Source: Lachnospiraceae bacterium
GTDB taxonomy: Bacteria; Bacillota; Clostridia; Lachnospirales; Lachnospiraceae
Direction: 5' to 3'
Assembly (NCBI GenBank): GCA_022797535.1
Contig: JAAWKU010000009.1
Location: 1 to 42,721 of the forward strand
DNA length: 42,721 bases
Part shown: piece by piece, positions 8,241 through 15,876 of the stretch
Layout of the letters: every line of letters starts with the position of its first letter
How positions within the stretch are numbered: the stretch's first letter is position 1
Translations under genes and position numbers: made by a program
The notes under the pieces: model-generated
The model's input: only the letters and a program-made list of their open reading frames with translations
Databases searched by the model: none
Told to the model about the DNA's origin: nothing

Positions 8241-9532
8241 ATCTCATCTACCAGACTGATAATGTCCTTAATGGGCATCAGCCGTTCATCCACTTCCAGC
8301 GCCCTGTGGTTTTTCAGGATCTCTATGGCTACTTGCTGCATGGCGGGGAATGCGCTCCGGGTCAGTTGATTGGCATAGATGACAATATTGACTCCCGCCT
8401 CTGCCAGCTCCGCCTCTGTGATACTGTTAAAGGAAGTGGGAACCACCACAATGGGAGTGTCCTTATCCTCCTGACGGAATAAATGACAGAATTCCAATAT
8501 CTCCCCAGGCTCTTTTCTTCGGGAATGAATCATGATCCCATCCGCGCCGGCCTTCACATAGGCCCTGGCACGTTCCAGCGCGTCTTCCATTCCCTGTTCC
8601 AGAATCAGACTCTCAATGCGGGCAATAATCATAAAGTCATCTGTCAGCTGAATCTTCTTTCCCGCCGCTATTTTCTCGCAGAAATGTTCTATGGTGTCCT
8701 GCGTCTGCTCAACATCTGTTCCGAACAGTGAATTCCTCTTCAGGCCGATTTTGTCTTCTATTATTATTGCGGAGACTCCCATCCTCTCCAATGTCCGAAC
8801 CGTATAAACAAAATGCTCTATCATTCCCCCCGTATCGCCATCGAAGATAATAGGCTTTGTTGTAACTTCCATAATATCGTCCACTGTCCGAAGACGTGAG
8901 GTTATATCAACCAATTCAATATCCGGCTTCCCCTTGACTGTGGAGTCACATAACGAACTGATCCACATTGCGTCAAAACGATCCAGTTTGCCGTCGCTTT
9001 CCACCGTTGTCTTTTCCGCTATCAGACCTGTCAGTCCACTATGTACCTCTATGGCCTTGACAATGGGACAGAGCGGCAGCAATAATCTCAGCCGCTTTCT
9101 CCGATACTCCGGCATCCGAGCCTTTTCCCTGGCGCATGCGTCGATCCGCTTCACATTCTCATTATAAGTATACGGAACATCTATAATCTCTCCGCCGTAT
9201 TTCTCCAGAGCGGCCTCCGCACGGTCTCTTACTACCTTCATAAATCCCCTGGTCCAATTATCCCCATGAATAACATAATCCGGACGGATCCGACGAATCA
9301 CTTCGTCATAATCAAACTCCTCCTGTACGACTACCTGGCTGACTCCTTCTATTTCCGAAACCATTTTCATTCTCTCTTCAAAGGAAATAATAGGAAAACG
9401 ATTAAACCGAATCATAGCGGCATCACTTAAAACCCCAACGATGACTTCCCCATATTCTCTCGCTTTGTTAATAATATTTAAATGCCCTTCATGAATCACA
9501 TCCGTACAAAAACAAGTGTATACTTTTTTCAT
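8237..9532 (-). CDS. pepM: phosphoenolpyruvate mutase fused to N-terminal cytidylyltransferase domain
   Basis: Phosphoenolpyruvate mutase converts PEP to phosphonopyruvate, forming the C-P bond. Residues 1-135 are a TagD-like nucleotidyltransferase domain with the HEGH motif in CTDVIHEGHLN, the PDYVIHGDNWTRG segment and an IDVPYTYN end. Residues 140-431 are the isocitrate-lyase-like mutase barrel: AIEVHSGLTGLIAE, the FDGDTGG metal-binding loop, IEDKIGLKRNS with the family EDK..xKxNS-type signature, and RIESLI. The reading frame is open up to 9748, but ATG 9532 (AAGGACGG upstream, and the natural domain start MKKVYTCF) is the real start, giving 431 residues. Fusions of PepM with nucleotidyltransferases are known and point to CMP-activated phosphonates used to decorate macromolecules rather than to free small-molecule phosphonates. 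A sigma-28 type promoter and an attenuator-like terminator precede it. Confidence 0.93.
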   Translation of the reverse strand: MKKVYTCFCTDVIHEGHLNIINKAREYGEVIVGVLSDAAMIRFNRFPIISFEERMKMVSEIEGVSQVVVQEEFDYDEVIRRIRPDYVIHGDNWTRGFMKVVRDRAEAALEKYGGEIIDVPYTYNENVKRIDACAREKARMPEYRRKRLRLLLPLCPIVKAIEVHSGLTGLIAEKTTVESDGKLDRFDAMWISSLCDSTVKGKPDIELVDITSRLRTVDDIMEVTTKPIIFDGDTGGMIEHFVYTVRTLERMGVSAIIIEDKIGLKRNSLFGTDVEQTQDTIEHFCEKIAAGKKIQLTDDFMIIARIESLILEQGMEDALERARAYVKAGADGIMIHSRRKEPGEILEFCHLFRQEDKDTPIVVVPTSFNSITEAELAEAGVNIVIYANQLTRSAFPAMQQVAIEILKNHRALEVDERLMPIKDIISLVDEI

Positions 9533-9561
9533 ATTTCCGTCCTTTCCGTGACCTTTTAAAA

Positions 9562-9596
9562 CAAAAAAACTGTTATAGCACCCCATGCGATAACAG
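9562..9596 (-). terminator. terminator hairpin in the pepM leader (candidate attenuator)
   Basis: On the minus strand CTGTTAT...ATAACAG forms a stem, extended by partial pairing of CGCA with TGCT, and is followed at once by seven Ts. It lies 29 bases upstream of the pepM start and downstream of the sigma-28 promoter at 9656-9681. Transcripts from that promoter must therefore read through it. It could alternatively end transcripts coming from the operon at 10771-14405. Confidence 0.7.
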
Positions 9597-9655
9597 CTTC
9601 CCGCTCTTTTTGACTCTCCGTGCCTCCATGCAACCATATATTTTCTTTTAATATA

Positions 9656-9681
9656 TATCGGAAAAAAAAGAAAAGTCTTTA
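9656..9681 (-). promoter_or_regulatory. sigma-28 (FliA/SigD) type promoter for pepM
   Basis: On the minus strand the sequence reads CTAAAG, 15 bases, CCGATATATA. Both boxes and the spacing are identical to the flagellin promoters. The start codon of pepM lies about 125 bases downstream, with a terminator hairpin in between. Confidence 0.7.
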
Positions 9682-9734
9682 GCAGGGCAGATTTTTCCTT
9701 TGGAAAAGCTGCGGGAACTCCAGTATCTACATCC

Positions 9735-9763
9735 TTGTTTTTTTCCATAAAATGAGTTATGAT
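9735..9763 (+). promoter_or_regulatory. sigma-A promoter of the plus-strand licD at 9799
   Basis: TTGTTT, a 17-base spacer, and TATGAT, about 35 bases before the ATG. A similar arrangement survives upstream of the licD remnant at 7965. Confidence 0.55.
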
Positions 9764-9798
9764 GAGGATATAAAATTACCGAAAAGGAGTTCCTCACC

Positions 9799-10728
9799 AT
9801 GCTGCAATTTCCCAAGAATTATTTTCAGGATGAAACCGTTGACGGTTTTCATATTGAGGCCATGATGAAATGCGCCTGGGCCGCGCAGCTGGAGGTGCTG
9901 GAAGTGCTTCGTGAACTGTGCGCGAAGCATAATATTACCTATTTTGCCGATTGGGGCACCCTGCTGGGAGCCGTCCGTCACCAGGGCTTCATCCCCTGGG
10001 ATGACGATATTGACATCTGCATGCTCCGCCCGGATTACGAACGTTTTCTGGCGATCGCCAACCAGGAACTGCCCGAGCCCTTCCATGTCCACAGCGAATA
10101 CTCCAGCAATCTATATGAGCAGCCCTTTGCAGTGATGGTCAATGCACAGACAATCAGTTATTCCCCGGAGCGCCTGCAGCAGTTCCATGGCTGTCCATAT
10201 GTGGTAGGGCCCGACATATTTCCATTGGATGTTCTTCCTCAGGACAAGGAAGCTGAAGAGCAGCAATGCAAACTATATATCACTCTACTGGCCAATGTGC
10301 AGAATTGCCGCAATCACCTTGACAAAGTCATGGCTGATCTGCCGGAACTGGAACAAATGTGCGGAATGCGTTTTGACCGGGATAAAGATATTAAAAATCA
10401 ATTATTAAGGGCCCTCACCTCTGTGAGCTGTTTATACAACGACACAGATTCCCCCTATATGACCCATATGACCTATCATGTGGGACGCAGGCGCTATCTG
10501 CGCAGAGAGTGGTACCGCGAGGTGATATGGCTGCCCTTTGAAAATGTCAGTATTCCTGCTCCCATAGACTATCAGGAAGCGCTGACAGCCCTGTTCAACG
10601 CCGACTATATGATCCCGGACCGCCAGCCCGGCCACGAATATCCCTTCTATCAGAAGCAGTACAACATGCTGGTGGAGGCGCTGGTGGCCGGCAGGATGGC
10701 AGACTCCGTCACGCCTGACCTGTTCTGA
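9799..10728 (+). CDS. LicD family phosphotransferase-like protein (longer subfamily)
   Basis: 309 residues. The LicD core is DWGTLLGAVRHQGFIPWDDD followed by IDICMLRPDYERF. The N-terminus (MLQFPKNYFQDETVDGF, then MMKCAWAAQLEVLEVLREL) and the C-terminus (GHEYPFYQKQY) define a subfamily shared with the gene at 14890 and the remnant at 7965. The ATG has AAGGAG 9 bases upstream and its own sigma-A promoter. It is convergent with the dehydrogenase gene at 10771 and divergent from pepM, and sits between two minus-strand blocks, as if inserted singly. By family it transfers a phospho-alcohol, or here possibly a phosphonate, from a CDP/CMP donor to a glycan. Transcription is not under the sigma-28 element, so expression may differ from the minus-strand licD genes. 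Confidence 0.9.
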   Translation: MLQFPKNYFQDETVDGFHIEAMMKCAWAAQLEVLEVLRELCAKHNITYFADWGTLLGAVRHQGFIPWDDDIDICMLRPDYERFLAIANQELPEPFHVHSEYSSNLYEQPFAVMVNAQTISYSPERLQQFHGCPYVVGPDIFPLDVLPQDKEAEEQQCKLYITLLANVQNCRNHLDKVMADLPELEQMCGMRFDRDKDIKNQLLRALTSVSCLYNDTDSPYMTHMTYHVGRRRYLRREWYREVIWLPFENVSIPAPIDYQEALTALFNADYMIPDRQPGHEYPFYQKQYNMLVEALVAGRMADSVTPDLF

Positions 10729-10770
10729 ATACAGTCAGCTGACAAAAGCCCTGGTGTGCCGTCGTACTGG

Positions 10771-11949
10771 TCAGCCGCCGTAATTCAAAATGATTTCCCT
10801 GATAATAAAGTCGGCAGTGTCCTCTATCTCCGCAAAAGCAACTTCTTTGGGAAGTCTGACTCCAAAAGCCCGCTGCGCCTTCCGGATCAGTTCATCTGTA
10901 TAGAACAGGCTCCCTTCCCGCACATCCTCGATTCCGTCCAGATAGATGGACTCCCGGTTCTTGCGGCGCATCTCCTCCATATCAAAATATGTTTCTTCTA
11001 TGTAAGCCCGCACATCCTCCCCGTTGCCGTCCAGGATCACGGGATACCCGCCGATCTCGCCGAACACGCCGGGGCAGTGCAGCTTTGTCCGCTTTCCCTG
11101 GCGGACGGCGCCCAGGACGGCCTGAATAATCTCATAATTGCTGGAGGCATTCATCATATTGCGCCTGGCATCCACAGGCATGGGGATCCTGCAGGCGGCA
11201 AATACCCGATTCATATCCGGCGTCAGCTTCTCCCCTTGGTAACGGATGTCAATGAGCTGCTCCACGCCCTCTGTCTGTCCCTCCTTGCTGATCACCACAT
11301 CATGAAAATGGCTCACCGCATAGGTCACATCAATGTTCCAATAATCCTCTATCCCTCTCTCCTCCGCCACGGCAAATCGGATTCGGGGCAGCAGATGATT
11401 GATATTGCCGCTCCCAAAATCAGGGGATGCCTTCCCGGCAGACCTCAGCCAGGGAATCACGGCGTCCGAATAGGATGTGTTGATAACAATGGCTTCGCTG
11501 CCAGCCTCCTCGTATGCTTCCATAATGTTTTTGATATACTTCACAGCCAGAGGAGACCAGATCCCATAGGCCCGGACCGTCCCCCAGGAGATGCTGCCAT
11601 ATTTCAGACCCGGATAGGCCCGGCTGGAATTGACAATGATATCCGGCCTCCATGCCTGAATGCAGTCCCGGATAGAGGAAATGTCATTCAGATCCACCCC
11701 TGCCCTCACTTCCACCCTGCACCGATTCTGCCCCCGGATCAGAGAGGCCACTCTCGCAATATTCACATCCGAGACCATCTTCTCCCGGTTCCGCCCTGCC
11801 ACACAGATCTCCAGATTCTCATCCCCGGAGGACTGAAGGTAATCCAACAGATAATTCCCCACACTCCCCAGGCCCAGGATCATGACTCTCGCTTTCCTGT
11901 CCCGCAATCCTCTCCGAAGGCCGTTTAATTTCTCATTCAATGTTTTCAT
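10771..11949 (-). CDS. NAD(P)-binding Rossmann-fold dehydrogenase of unknown substrate
   Basis: 392 residues. The N-terminal dinucleotide-binding motif is MILGLGSVGNYLLDYLQ (GxGxxG), with the next strand at CVAGRNREKM. The overall plan (Rossmann domain, then a mixed catalytic domain of about 250 residues) recalls saccharopine dehydrogenase-like proteins, but I cannot assign a member. The start at 11949 has GGAG 10 bases upstream and overlaps the end of the nucleotidyltransferase gene by 17 bases. It is the last gene of a four-gene operon with a metallophosphoesterase, an SDR enzyme and a LicC-like nucleotidyltransferase, which suggests modification of the activated group or sugar of the same surface polymer. 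A role in reducing or aminating phosphonoacetaldehyde is conceivable given the missing pathway step, but nothing in the sequence shows it. Confidence 0.6.
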   Translation of the reverse strand: MKTLNEKLNGLRRGLRDRKARVMILGLGSVGNYLLDYLQSSGDENLEICVAGRNREKMVSDVNIARVASLIRGQNRCRVEVRAGVDLNDISSIRDCIQAWRPDIIVNSSRAYPGLKYGSISWGTVRAYGIWSPLAVKYIKNIMEAYEEAGSEAIVINTSYSDAVIPWLRSAGKASPDFGSGNINHLLPRIRFAVAEERGIEDYWNIDVTYAVSHFHDVVISKEGQTEGVEQLIDIRYQGEKLTPDMNRVFAACRIPMPVDARRNMMNASSNYEIIQAVLGAVRQGKRTKLHCPGVFGEIGGYPVILDGNGEDVRAYIEETYFDMEEMRRKNRESIYLDGIEDVREGSLFYTDELIRKAQRAFGVRLPKEVAFAEIEDTADFIIREIILNYGG

Positions 11950-12691
11950 AGTCGTCTATCTCCGCTATCCCTGCGTTGTAATCCTGCACTGTGTTGCAAT
12001 TCACCCATTTTTCAAAGGAAATGATCTCATAATGCCCGCTGTGGCTGAAATATTCCTGGATCAGAGTCAGGTTGGTTCCTCTCTGTCCCTGCTCGCCCAG
12101 AGCATCCATTGACTTCCGCAATAATCCCGGATCCGCGAATTTCCAGATTTGACCCGAGTTATAAATGCTCAAAAAAGGCTCCCCTATCTCCAGGCAATTA
12201 TGGCTGGTATCATATGTATAATGTATCCTGTTTTCCCGGTCAAAATAGAGCGCCACCGCTTTGTGAGCCTGTATGGGCTCCCGGTTCACCGTCAACACAT
12301 CCCCGGGAGCCTGGCATACCTGCATAAAGCTCTCCCGGTCCACCAGCAGATCCCCCTCCGCGAAAACGATCTCCCTGTAGTCCCACCTGGATGCCTCGCG
12401 CAGCCCCAGATACAGACTGTATCCGGAACCCGTCTCCTGATACAGGTCATTTCTCACCAGGCTCACCCGGTCTCTGATATCCTTCAAATCCCGCTCTACT
12501 GCCTCGGCCAATTCCTCATACCGATAACCGCCCACAAGAATATAGCGGTCGAAAGCGCACATATGCGTAAGTCGGTACAGCAGGGTCTGTGTGCTGCCTC
12601 CCTCATGATACAGGCATTTCAGACAGGGGTACCCTACAGACTGGCTGAAGCGGCTGGAAAGCCCTGCTACCGTCACAAGCAATATCCTCAT
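11933..12691 (-). CDS. LicC/PntC-like nucleotidyltransferase
   Basis: 252 residues of the NTP_transferase (GT-A like) fold. The nucleotide-binding N-terminus is LVTVAGLSSRF with a later lysine in PCLKCLY, a divergent version of the LAAGxGxR...K motif. Middle signatures NDLYQETGSGYSLYL and VFAEGDLLV, and the C-terminal WVNCNTVQDYNAG, resemble choline-phosphate cytidylyltransferase LicC, whose structural relatives include the aminoethylphosphonate cytidylyltransferase PntC. The start is ATG 12691, overlapping the SDR stop by 4 bases (ATGA); a longer frame reaches 12715 but lies inside the SDR gene. It would make a CDP/CMP-activated small group as donor for the LicD proteins. Candidate substrates are phosphocholine, aminoethylphosphonate or a sugar-1-phosphate; the sequence does not decide. 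Confidence 0.75.
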   Translation of the reverse strand: MRILLVTVAGLSSRFSQSVGYPCLKCLYHEGGSTQTLLYRLTHMCAFDRYILVGGYRYEELAEAVERDLKDIRDRVSLVRNDLYQETGSGYSLYLGLREASRWDYREIVFAEGDLLVDRESFMQVCQAPGDVLTVNREPIQAHKAVALYFDRENRIHYTYDTSHNCLEIGEPFLSIYNSGQIWKFADPGLLRKSMDALGEQGQRGTNLTLIQEYFSHSGHYEIISFEKWVNCNTVQDYNAGIAEIDDYENIE

Positions 12692-13686
12692 ACCCGCTCC
12701 ATCTCCTCCACGCACATCTCAATCCCCTGCTCCAATGTGATCCGGGGCCGCCAGCCGGTCCTGCTCCTGATCTTGTCCGTGTTTAGCAACCGCCTCTCGG
12801 GATCGGACTCCCGGTATCCGTTAAAGCTGATCTCCGGCTCCCCCATTCCCAGCTTCCGCGCGCACAGACGCACCAGGTCGATGATGGAAATCTCCTCATC
12901 CGTGGCCACATTGTATACACTGCCGTCCAGAGCCTGGGGCGTATTGGCCAACTCGATGACCGCTTCGCAGCTATCCTCATTGTGCAGGAAGGTTCTGTAA
13001 TTCTTCCGGGAGTTCTCCAACAGTTCCACCTTCCCCCCGTTCTTGAGCTGGTTCAGGATATGGGGGATGATATGCTTGGGATACAGTTCATTCTTGCTGT
13101 ACACATTGGCAAAACGGATGGAGCACCCCTTGATCTTCCCCTCCATCACCGCATCCTTCATAAAAAATTCCGTCAACAGCTTTCCCGTGGCATAGCTGGT
13201 CCTCTGGGAATGCTCCGCATTGACCATGGTGATGAAATCCGACTCCCTCACCCCCTGCTCTCCCCAGGAATTCATGGAATAAACCTCCGAAGTAGAACAG
13301 TTGATATAGACATCCGCCGATACGGCGACGGCCTGTTCCAGAAAAGCCTTCATCCCCACCACATTGGTTTCAAAGGTGCGCTCCACATGGTAAAAATGCT
13401 CCGTATGAACCACTGCCGCGCAGTTGATATAGATGCATAAATCAAACCGGGACTTTTCCCGCAGCACCTCTTCCTGCAGTTCCTGCATCTGCAGCCTGTC
13501 ATTCAGATCATAGGCGTAAAAGGTGAACGCTTCCCTGTCCAGAATATCCTCTACCGTATGCAGGGAAGAAGCAAAAAAGTTGTCAAACCCGATTACCCTG
13601 TTGTCAGTGCCGTCCGCCGTCAGCTTCCTTGCCAGTTCATTCCCTGTCATACCAGTCACGCCGCTTATTACATATAAGTTTTTCAT
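12688..13686 (-). CDS. NAD-dependent epimerase/dehydratase (extended SDR)
   Basis: 332 residues. The glycine-rich loop is SGVTGMTGNELA (GxxGxxG). The active site has INCSTSEVY for the serine/threonine and SYATGK for YxxxK. The FANVY segment and a C-terminal LLNTDKIRSRTGWRP, usual in sugar-nucleotide epimerases and dehydratases, follow. It probably converts a nucleotide sugar for the island's glycan. It overlaps the metallophosphoesterase upstream by 4 bases and the nucleotidyltransferase downstream by 4 bases, so the operon is tightly coupled. Confidence 0.85.
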   Translation of the reverse strand: MKNLYVISGVTGMTGNELARKLTADGTDNRVIGFDNFFASSLHTVEDILDREAFTFYAYDLNDRLQMQELQEEVLREKSRFDLCIYINCAAVVHTEHFYHVERTFETNVVGMKAFLEQAVAVSADVYINCSTSEVYSMNSWGEQGVRESDFITMVNAEHSQRTSYATGKLLTEFFMKDAVMEGKIKGCSIRFANVYSKNELYPKHIIPHILNQLKNGGKVELLENSRKNYRTFLHNEDSCEAVIELANTPQALDGSVYNVATDEEISIIDLVRLCARKLGMGEPEISFNGYRESDPERRLLNTDKIRSRTGWRPRITLEQGIEMCVEEMERV

Positions 13687-14405
13687 ATGCCATACTCCAA
13701 TCTCTTGCTGTAAAATGAATCCACCTGTCCGTCAAAAGCCTGCTGCTCTTTGGCTATATCATAAGCCGCTTTCAAAAAGACAACCTCTTCCCTTTCAACG
13801 TCCAGAACCGCCGCCTGTGCCATGGGGTTCAGATTTCTGGGCTGCCCCACCGACCCCGGATTGATAAATACCGTTTTCTTCTGATTCCTCCGCCGGGAAT
13901 CTTCCGCCGGAAAGAATCTCTCAAAATAATGGGGCCGGTGGGAATGCCCCGAAAACACATAGTCGTAAGAACTGTATATGCCCAATTCCTGTTCCGGAAA
14001 AATACTCTTCCATAAGCAGTCCTCCAGGCTGCCGTGAACCGCCAGACAATGCTTTCCGCCACACCAGAATTCCTGTCTGCCGCTTTTTTCCATGGCTCCT
14101 ATATATTGCCAGGCATTTTCGTCCAGCTTCTCCCGTGTATGCCTGGCGCTGTCCCGCCCCCGTTGGGAAGAAAACCTGACATAGTCCTCCTGTAGTACCG
14201 CCTCCTCATGATTCCCCTGAAGATTGCACAGCACGGCACATTGCAGCTTCTGCAGGCGCCTTATCACTTCGTTGGAATGCATTCCATAGTCTATCAGGTC
14301 CCCCAGCAGAACACAGCCCTGAACCTTATGCCTGCCGGCCTCCGCCAATATCTGCTCCAGCGCCTCCAGGTTGCCATGGATATCCGCCATGATTAATATT
14401 TTCAT
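13683..14405 (-). CDS. calcineurin-like metallophosphoesterase
   Basis: 240 residues with every metal-binding motif of the fold: ADIHGN, GDLIDYG, GNHEEA, AVHGS, GHSHRPHYF and the FINPGSVGQPRN end. Cytoplasmic: no signal peptide. It hydrolyses a phosphomonoester or phosphodiester. In a glycan operon it could remove a phosphate from a pathway intermediate or recycle a nucleotide product, but the family is too broad to choose. It is the first gene of a four-gene operon with 4-base overlaps downstream. The ATG at 14405 has AGGAG 10 bases upstream and a sigma-A promoter at 14435-14463. Confidence 0.85.
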   Translation of the reverse strand: MKILIMADIHGNLEALEQILAEAGRHKVQGCVLLGDLIDYGMHSNEVIRRLQKLQCAVLCNLQGNHEEAVLQEDYVRFSSQRGRDSARHTREKLDENAWQYIGAMEKSGRQEFWCGGKHCLAVHGSLEDCLWKSIFPEQELGIYSSYDYVFSGHSHRPHYFERFFPAEDSRRRNQKKTVFINPGSVGQPRNLNPMAQAAVLDVEREEVVFLKAAYDIAKEQQAFDGQVDSFYSKRLEYGI

Positions 14406-14434
14406 AAATAGGTAACTCCTGAATCGTTTTCCCC

Positions 14435-14463
14435 ATTATAACATAAATCCAAACAAATGATAA
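14435..14463 (-). promoter_or_regulatory. sigma-A promoter of the metallophosphoesterase operon
   Basis: Minus strand TTATCA, 17 bases, TATAAT, about 30 bases upstream of the ATG. No sigma-28 element was seen here. Confidence 0.6.
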
Positions 14464-14499
14464 CTGTATTTTCTGCAAAATCTCCGCTTTCCCATATTT

Positions 14500-14791
14500 T
14501 CCTCTATCTGCATATCGCAGGCTGTGCTTGCGATATTGCACAAATCAGTATATGAAACAGAGTTTCATACTTTCCTCTATCTGCATATCGCAGGCTGTGC
14601 TTGCGATATTGCACAAATCAGTATATGAAACAGAGTTTCATACTTTCCTCTATCTGCATATCGCAAGCCGGGCTTGCGATACTGCGCAAATCAGTATATG
14701 AAACGAAGTTTCATACTTTCCTCTATCTGCATATCGCAAGCCGGGCTTGCGATACTGCACAAATCAGTATATGAAACTGAGTTTCATACTT
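14500..14791. repeat. four tandem 73-bp units, each with two hairpins
   Basis: The core ATATCGCA recurs at 14512, 14585, 14658 and 14731, an exact 73-base period. Each unit has a first palindrome (ATCGCAAGCC / GGCTTGCGAT, 8-10 base pairs) and a second one (ATGAAAC / GTTTCAT, 7 base pairs). Stems are kept while loops vary between units (loops AGA, GAA, TGA in the second hairpin). Units 3 and 4 differ from 1 and 2 in the first palindrome by changes that keep pairing. It lies in the 484-base divergent gap between the metallophosphoesterase operon and a licD gene. Related units recur at 42591-42721. Confidence 0.9.
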
Positions 14792-14839
14792 ATCCGCTCT
14801 AAATCAGTTAAAACGCTTTCCTTCAGGCAGTAATAATGA

Positions 14840-14845
14840 TATAAT
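14840..14845 (+). promoter_or_regulatory. -10 element of the licD at 14890
   Basis: TATAAT 45 bases before the start codon. The position 17 bases upstream reads TTTCCT, a poor -35. No sigma-28 box is present. Confidence 0.45.
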
Positions 14846-14889
14846 CCATATGTACATCTAAAAGCCATACTGCGTGAAGGAGAAAACAT

Positions 14890-15810
14890 ATGCTTCAATT
14901 TGATAAGGATTTCTTTTTAGGAGAAACATTCCAGGGCTTCTATGTCGAACCCATGATGAAATGTGTCTGGGCAGCACAGTTAGAAGTCCTGGAAGTGATT
15001 CGCGGCATCTGTGAAAAACACAGGATTAAGTATTTTGCCGCATATGGCACTTTACTTGGCGCCGTGCGCCATAAAGGCTTTATTCCCTGGGATGACGATG
15101 TGGATATCATGATGCTGCGGGAGGACTATGAGCGCTTTTTGAAGCTGGCCCCTGGGGACTTTCCGGGAGACTACCATTTACAGAGCCCCTATACTCTGGA
15201 GGATTACTCCACCACTTTTATGCGGGTGACCAACACTTGGACCATCTCCTACGCGCCTCAGCAGTTGCTGGAATTCCATGGATGCCCCTATATTGTGGGA
15301 GTGGATATCTTTCCCTTTGATACCCTGCCCCTTAACCATGCCCAGGAAATGGATCAGGCACAGCTTGTGCAGATTCTTATGGGCACATCCACAAACTGCG
15401 AAACTGACCCGGAAGGGGTATTGGAGGTATTGCCCGATCTGGAAGCCCTCTGCCATACAAAGTTTGATCGATCCAAAAAACTGCGGGGACAGTTGCTGAA
15501 GCAGGCCGATATTGTGAGCAAAAGATATAGCAATACCAACGGCCCCCTTGTTACACATGTTCCCGGCAACTCCCAGGGCGGCTACCACTATCAGAAAAAA
15601 TGGTTTGATGAATGCGTCTATCTTCCTTTTGAAAATATCACTCTGCCCGCCCCCCGGAATTATGACGCCGTGTTAAAGACAGTGTATGGAGAAAGCTATA
15701 TGACCCCCATCTGCAGTGTCTCCCATGAGTATCCTTTTTACAAGAAACAAATTGAGGCATTGGAAAAGTCTCTGGTAGAACGCATAATGCGGGGCGAGAA
15801 ATTGTTTTAA
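14890..15810 (+). CDS. LicD family phosphotransferase-like protein (longer subfamily)
   Basis: 306 residues, clearly paralogous to the protein at 9799: it shares the MLQF...GFYVEPMMKCVWAAQ start, the YGTLLGAVRHKGFIPWDDD core with VDIMML after it, a FHGCPYIVGVDIFPFD middle and a SHEYPFYKKQ end. The acidic metal-binding residues are intact. AAGGAG lies 7 bases before the ATG. It converges on the flagellin gene 67 bases away and shares its hairpin terminator. Its position beside flagellin strengthens the link between LicD transfer and the filament, although its own promoter looks like sigma-A. Confidence 0.9.
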   Translation: MLQFDKDFFLGETFQGFYVEPMMKCVWAAQLEVLEVIRGICEKHRIKYFAAYGTLLGAVRHKGFIPWDDDVDIMMLREDYERFLKLAPGDFPGDYHLQSPYTLEDYSTTFMRVTNTWTISYAPQQLLEFHGCPYIVGVDIFPFDTLPLNHAQEMDQAQLVQILMGTSTNCETDPEGVLEVLPDLEALCHTKFDRSKKLRGQLLKQADIVSKRYSNTNGPLVTHVPGNSQGGYHYQKKWFDECVYLPFENITLPAPRNYDAVLKTVYGESYMTPICSVSHEYPFYKKQIEALEKSLVERIMRGEKLF

Positions 15811-15820
15811 TATTTGCAGC

Positions 15821-15852
15821 AAAAAAGAGGGTTGAACAAGTCAACCCTCTTT
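15821..15852 (-). terminator. flagellin terminator (probably bidirectional)
   Basis: Twelve-base stem AAAGAGGGTTGA / TCAACCCTCTTT with a 5-base loop, followed on the minus strand by a T run. It can also stop the convergent licD transcript. Confidence 0.85.
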
Positions 15853-15876
15853 CCAGTTGTACAAATAACTTTGCGA

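Noticed and set aside
9533..9748. Upstream extension of pepM to residue -72
   Set aside because: It would pass through the terminator hairpin, lacks a ribosome binding site and adds no known domain; ATG 9532 begins the normal domain.
10756..11928. 390-codon plus-strand frame
   Set aside because: Antisense shadow of the dehydrogenase gene; residue composition (H, P and I rich) is typical of shadows.
14500..14791. CRISPR array
   Set aside because: The 73-bp units are nearly identical along their whole length with no unique spacers, and no cas genes are near.
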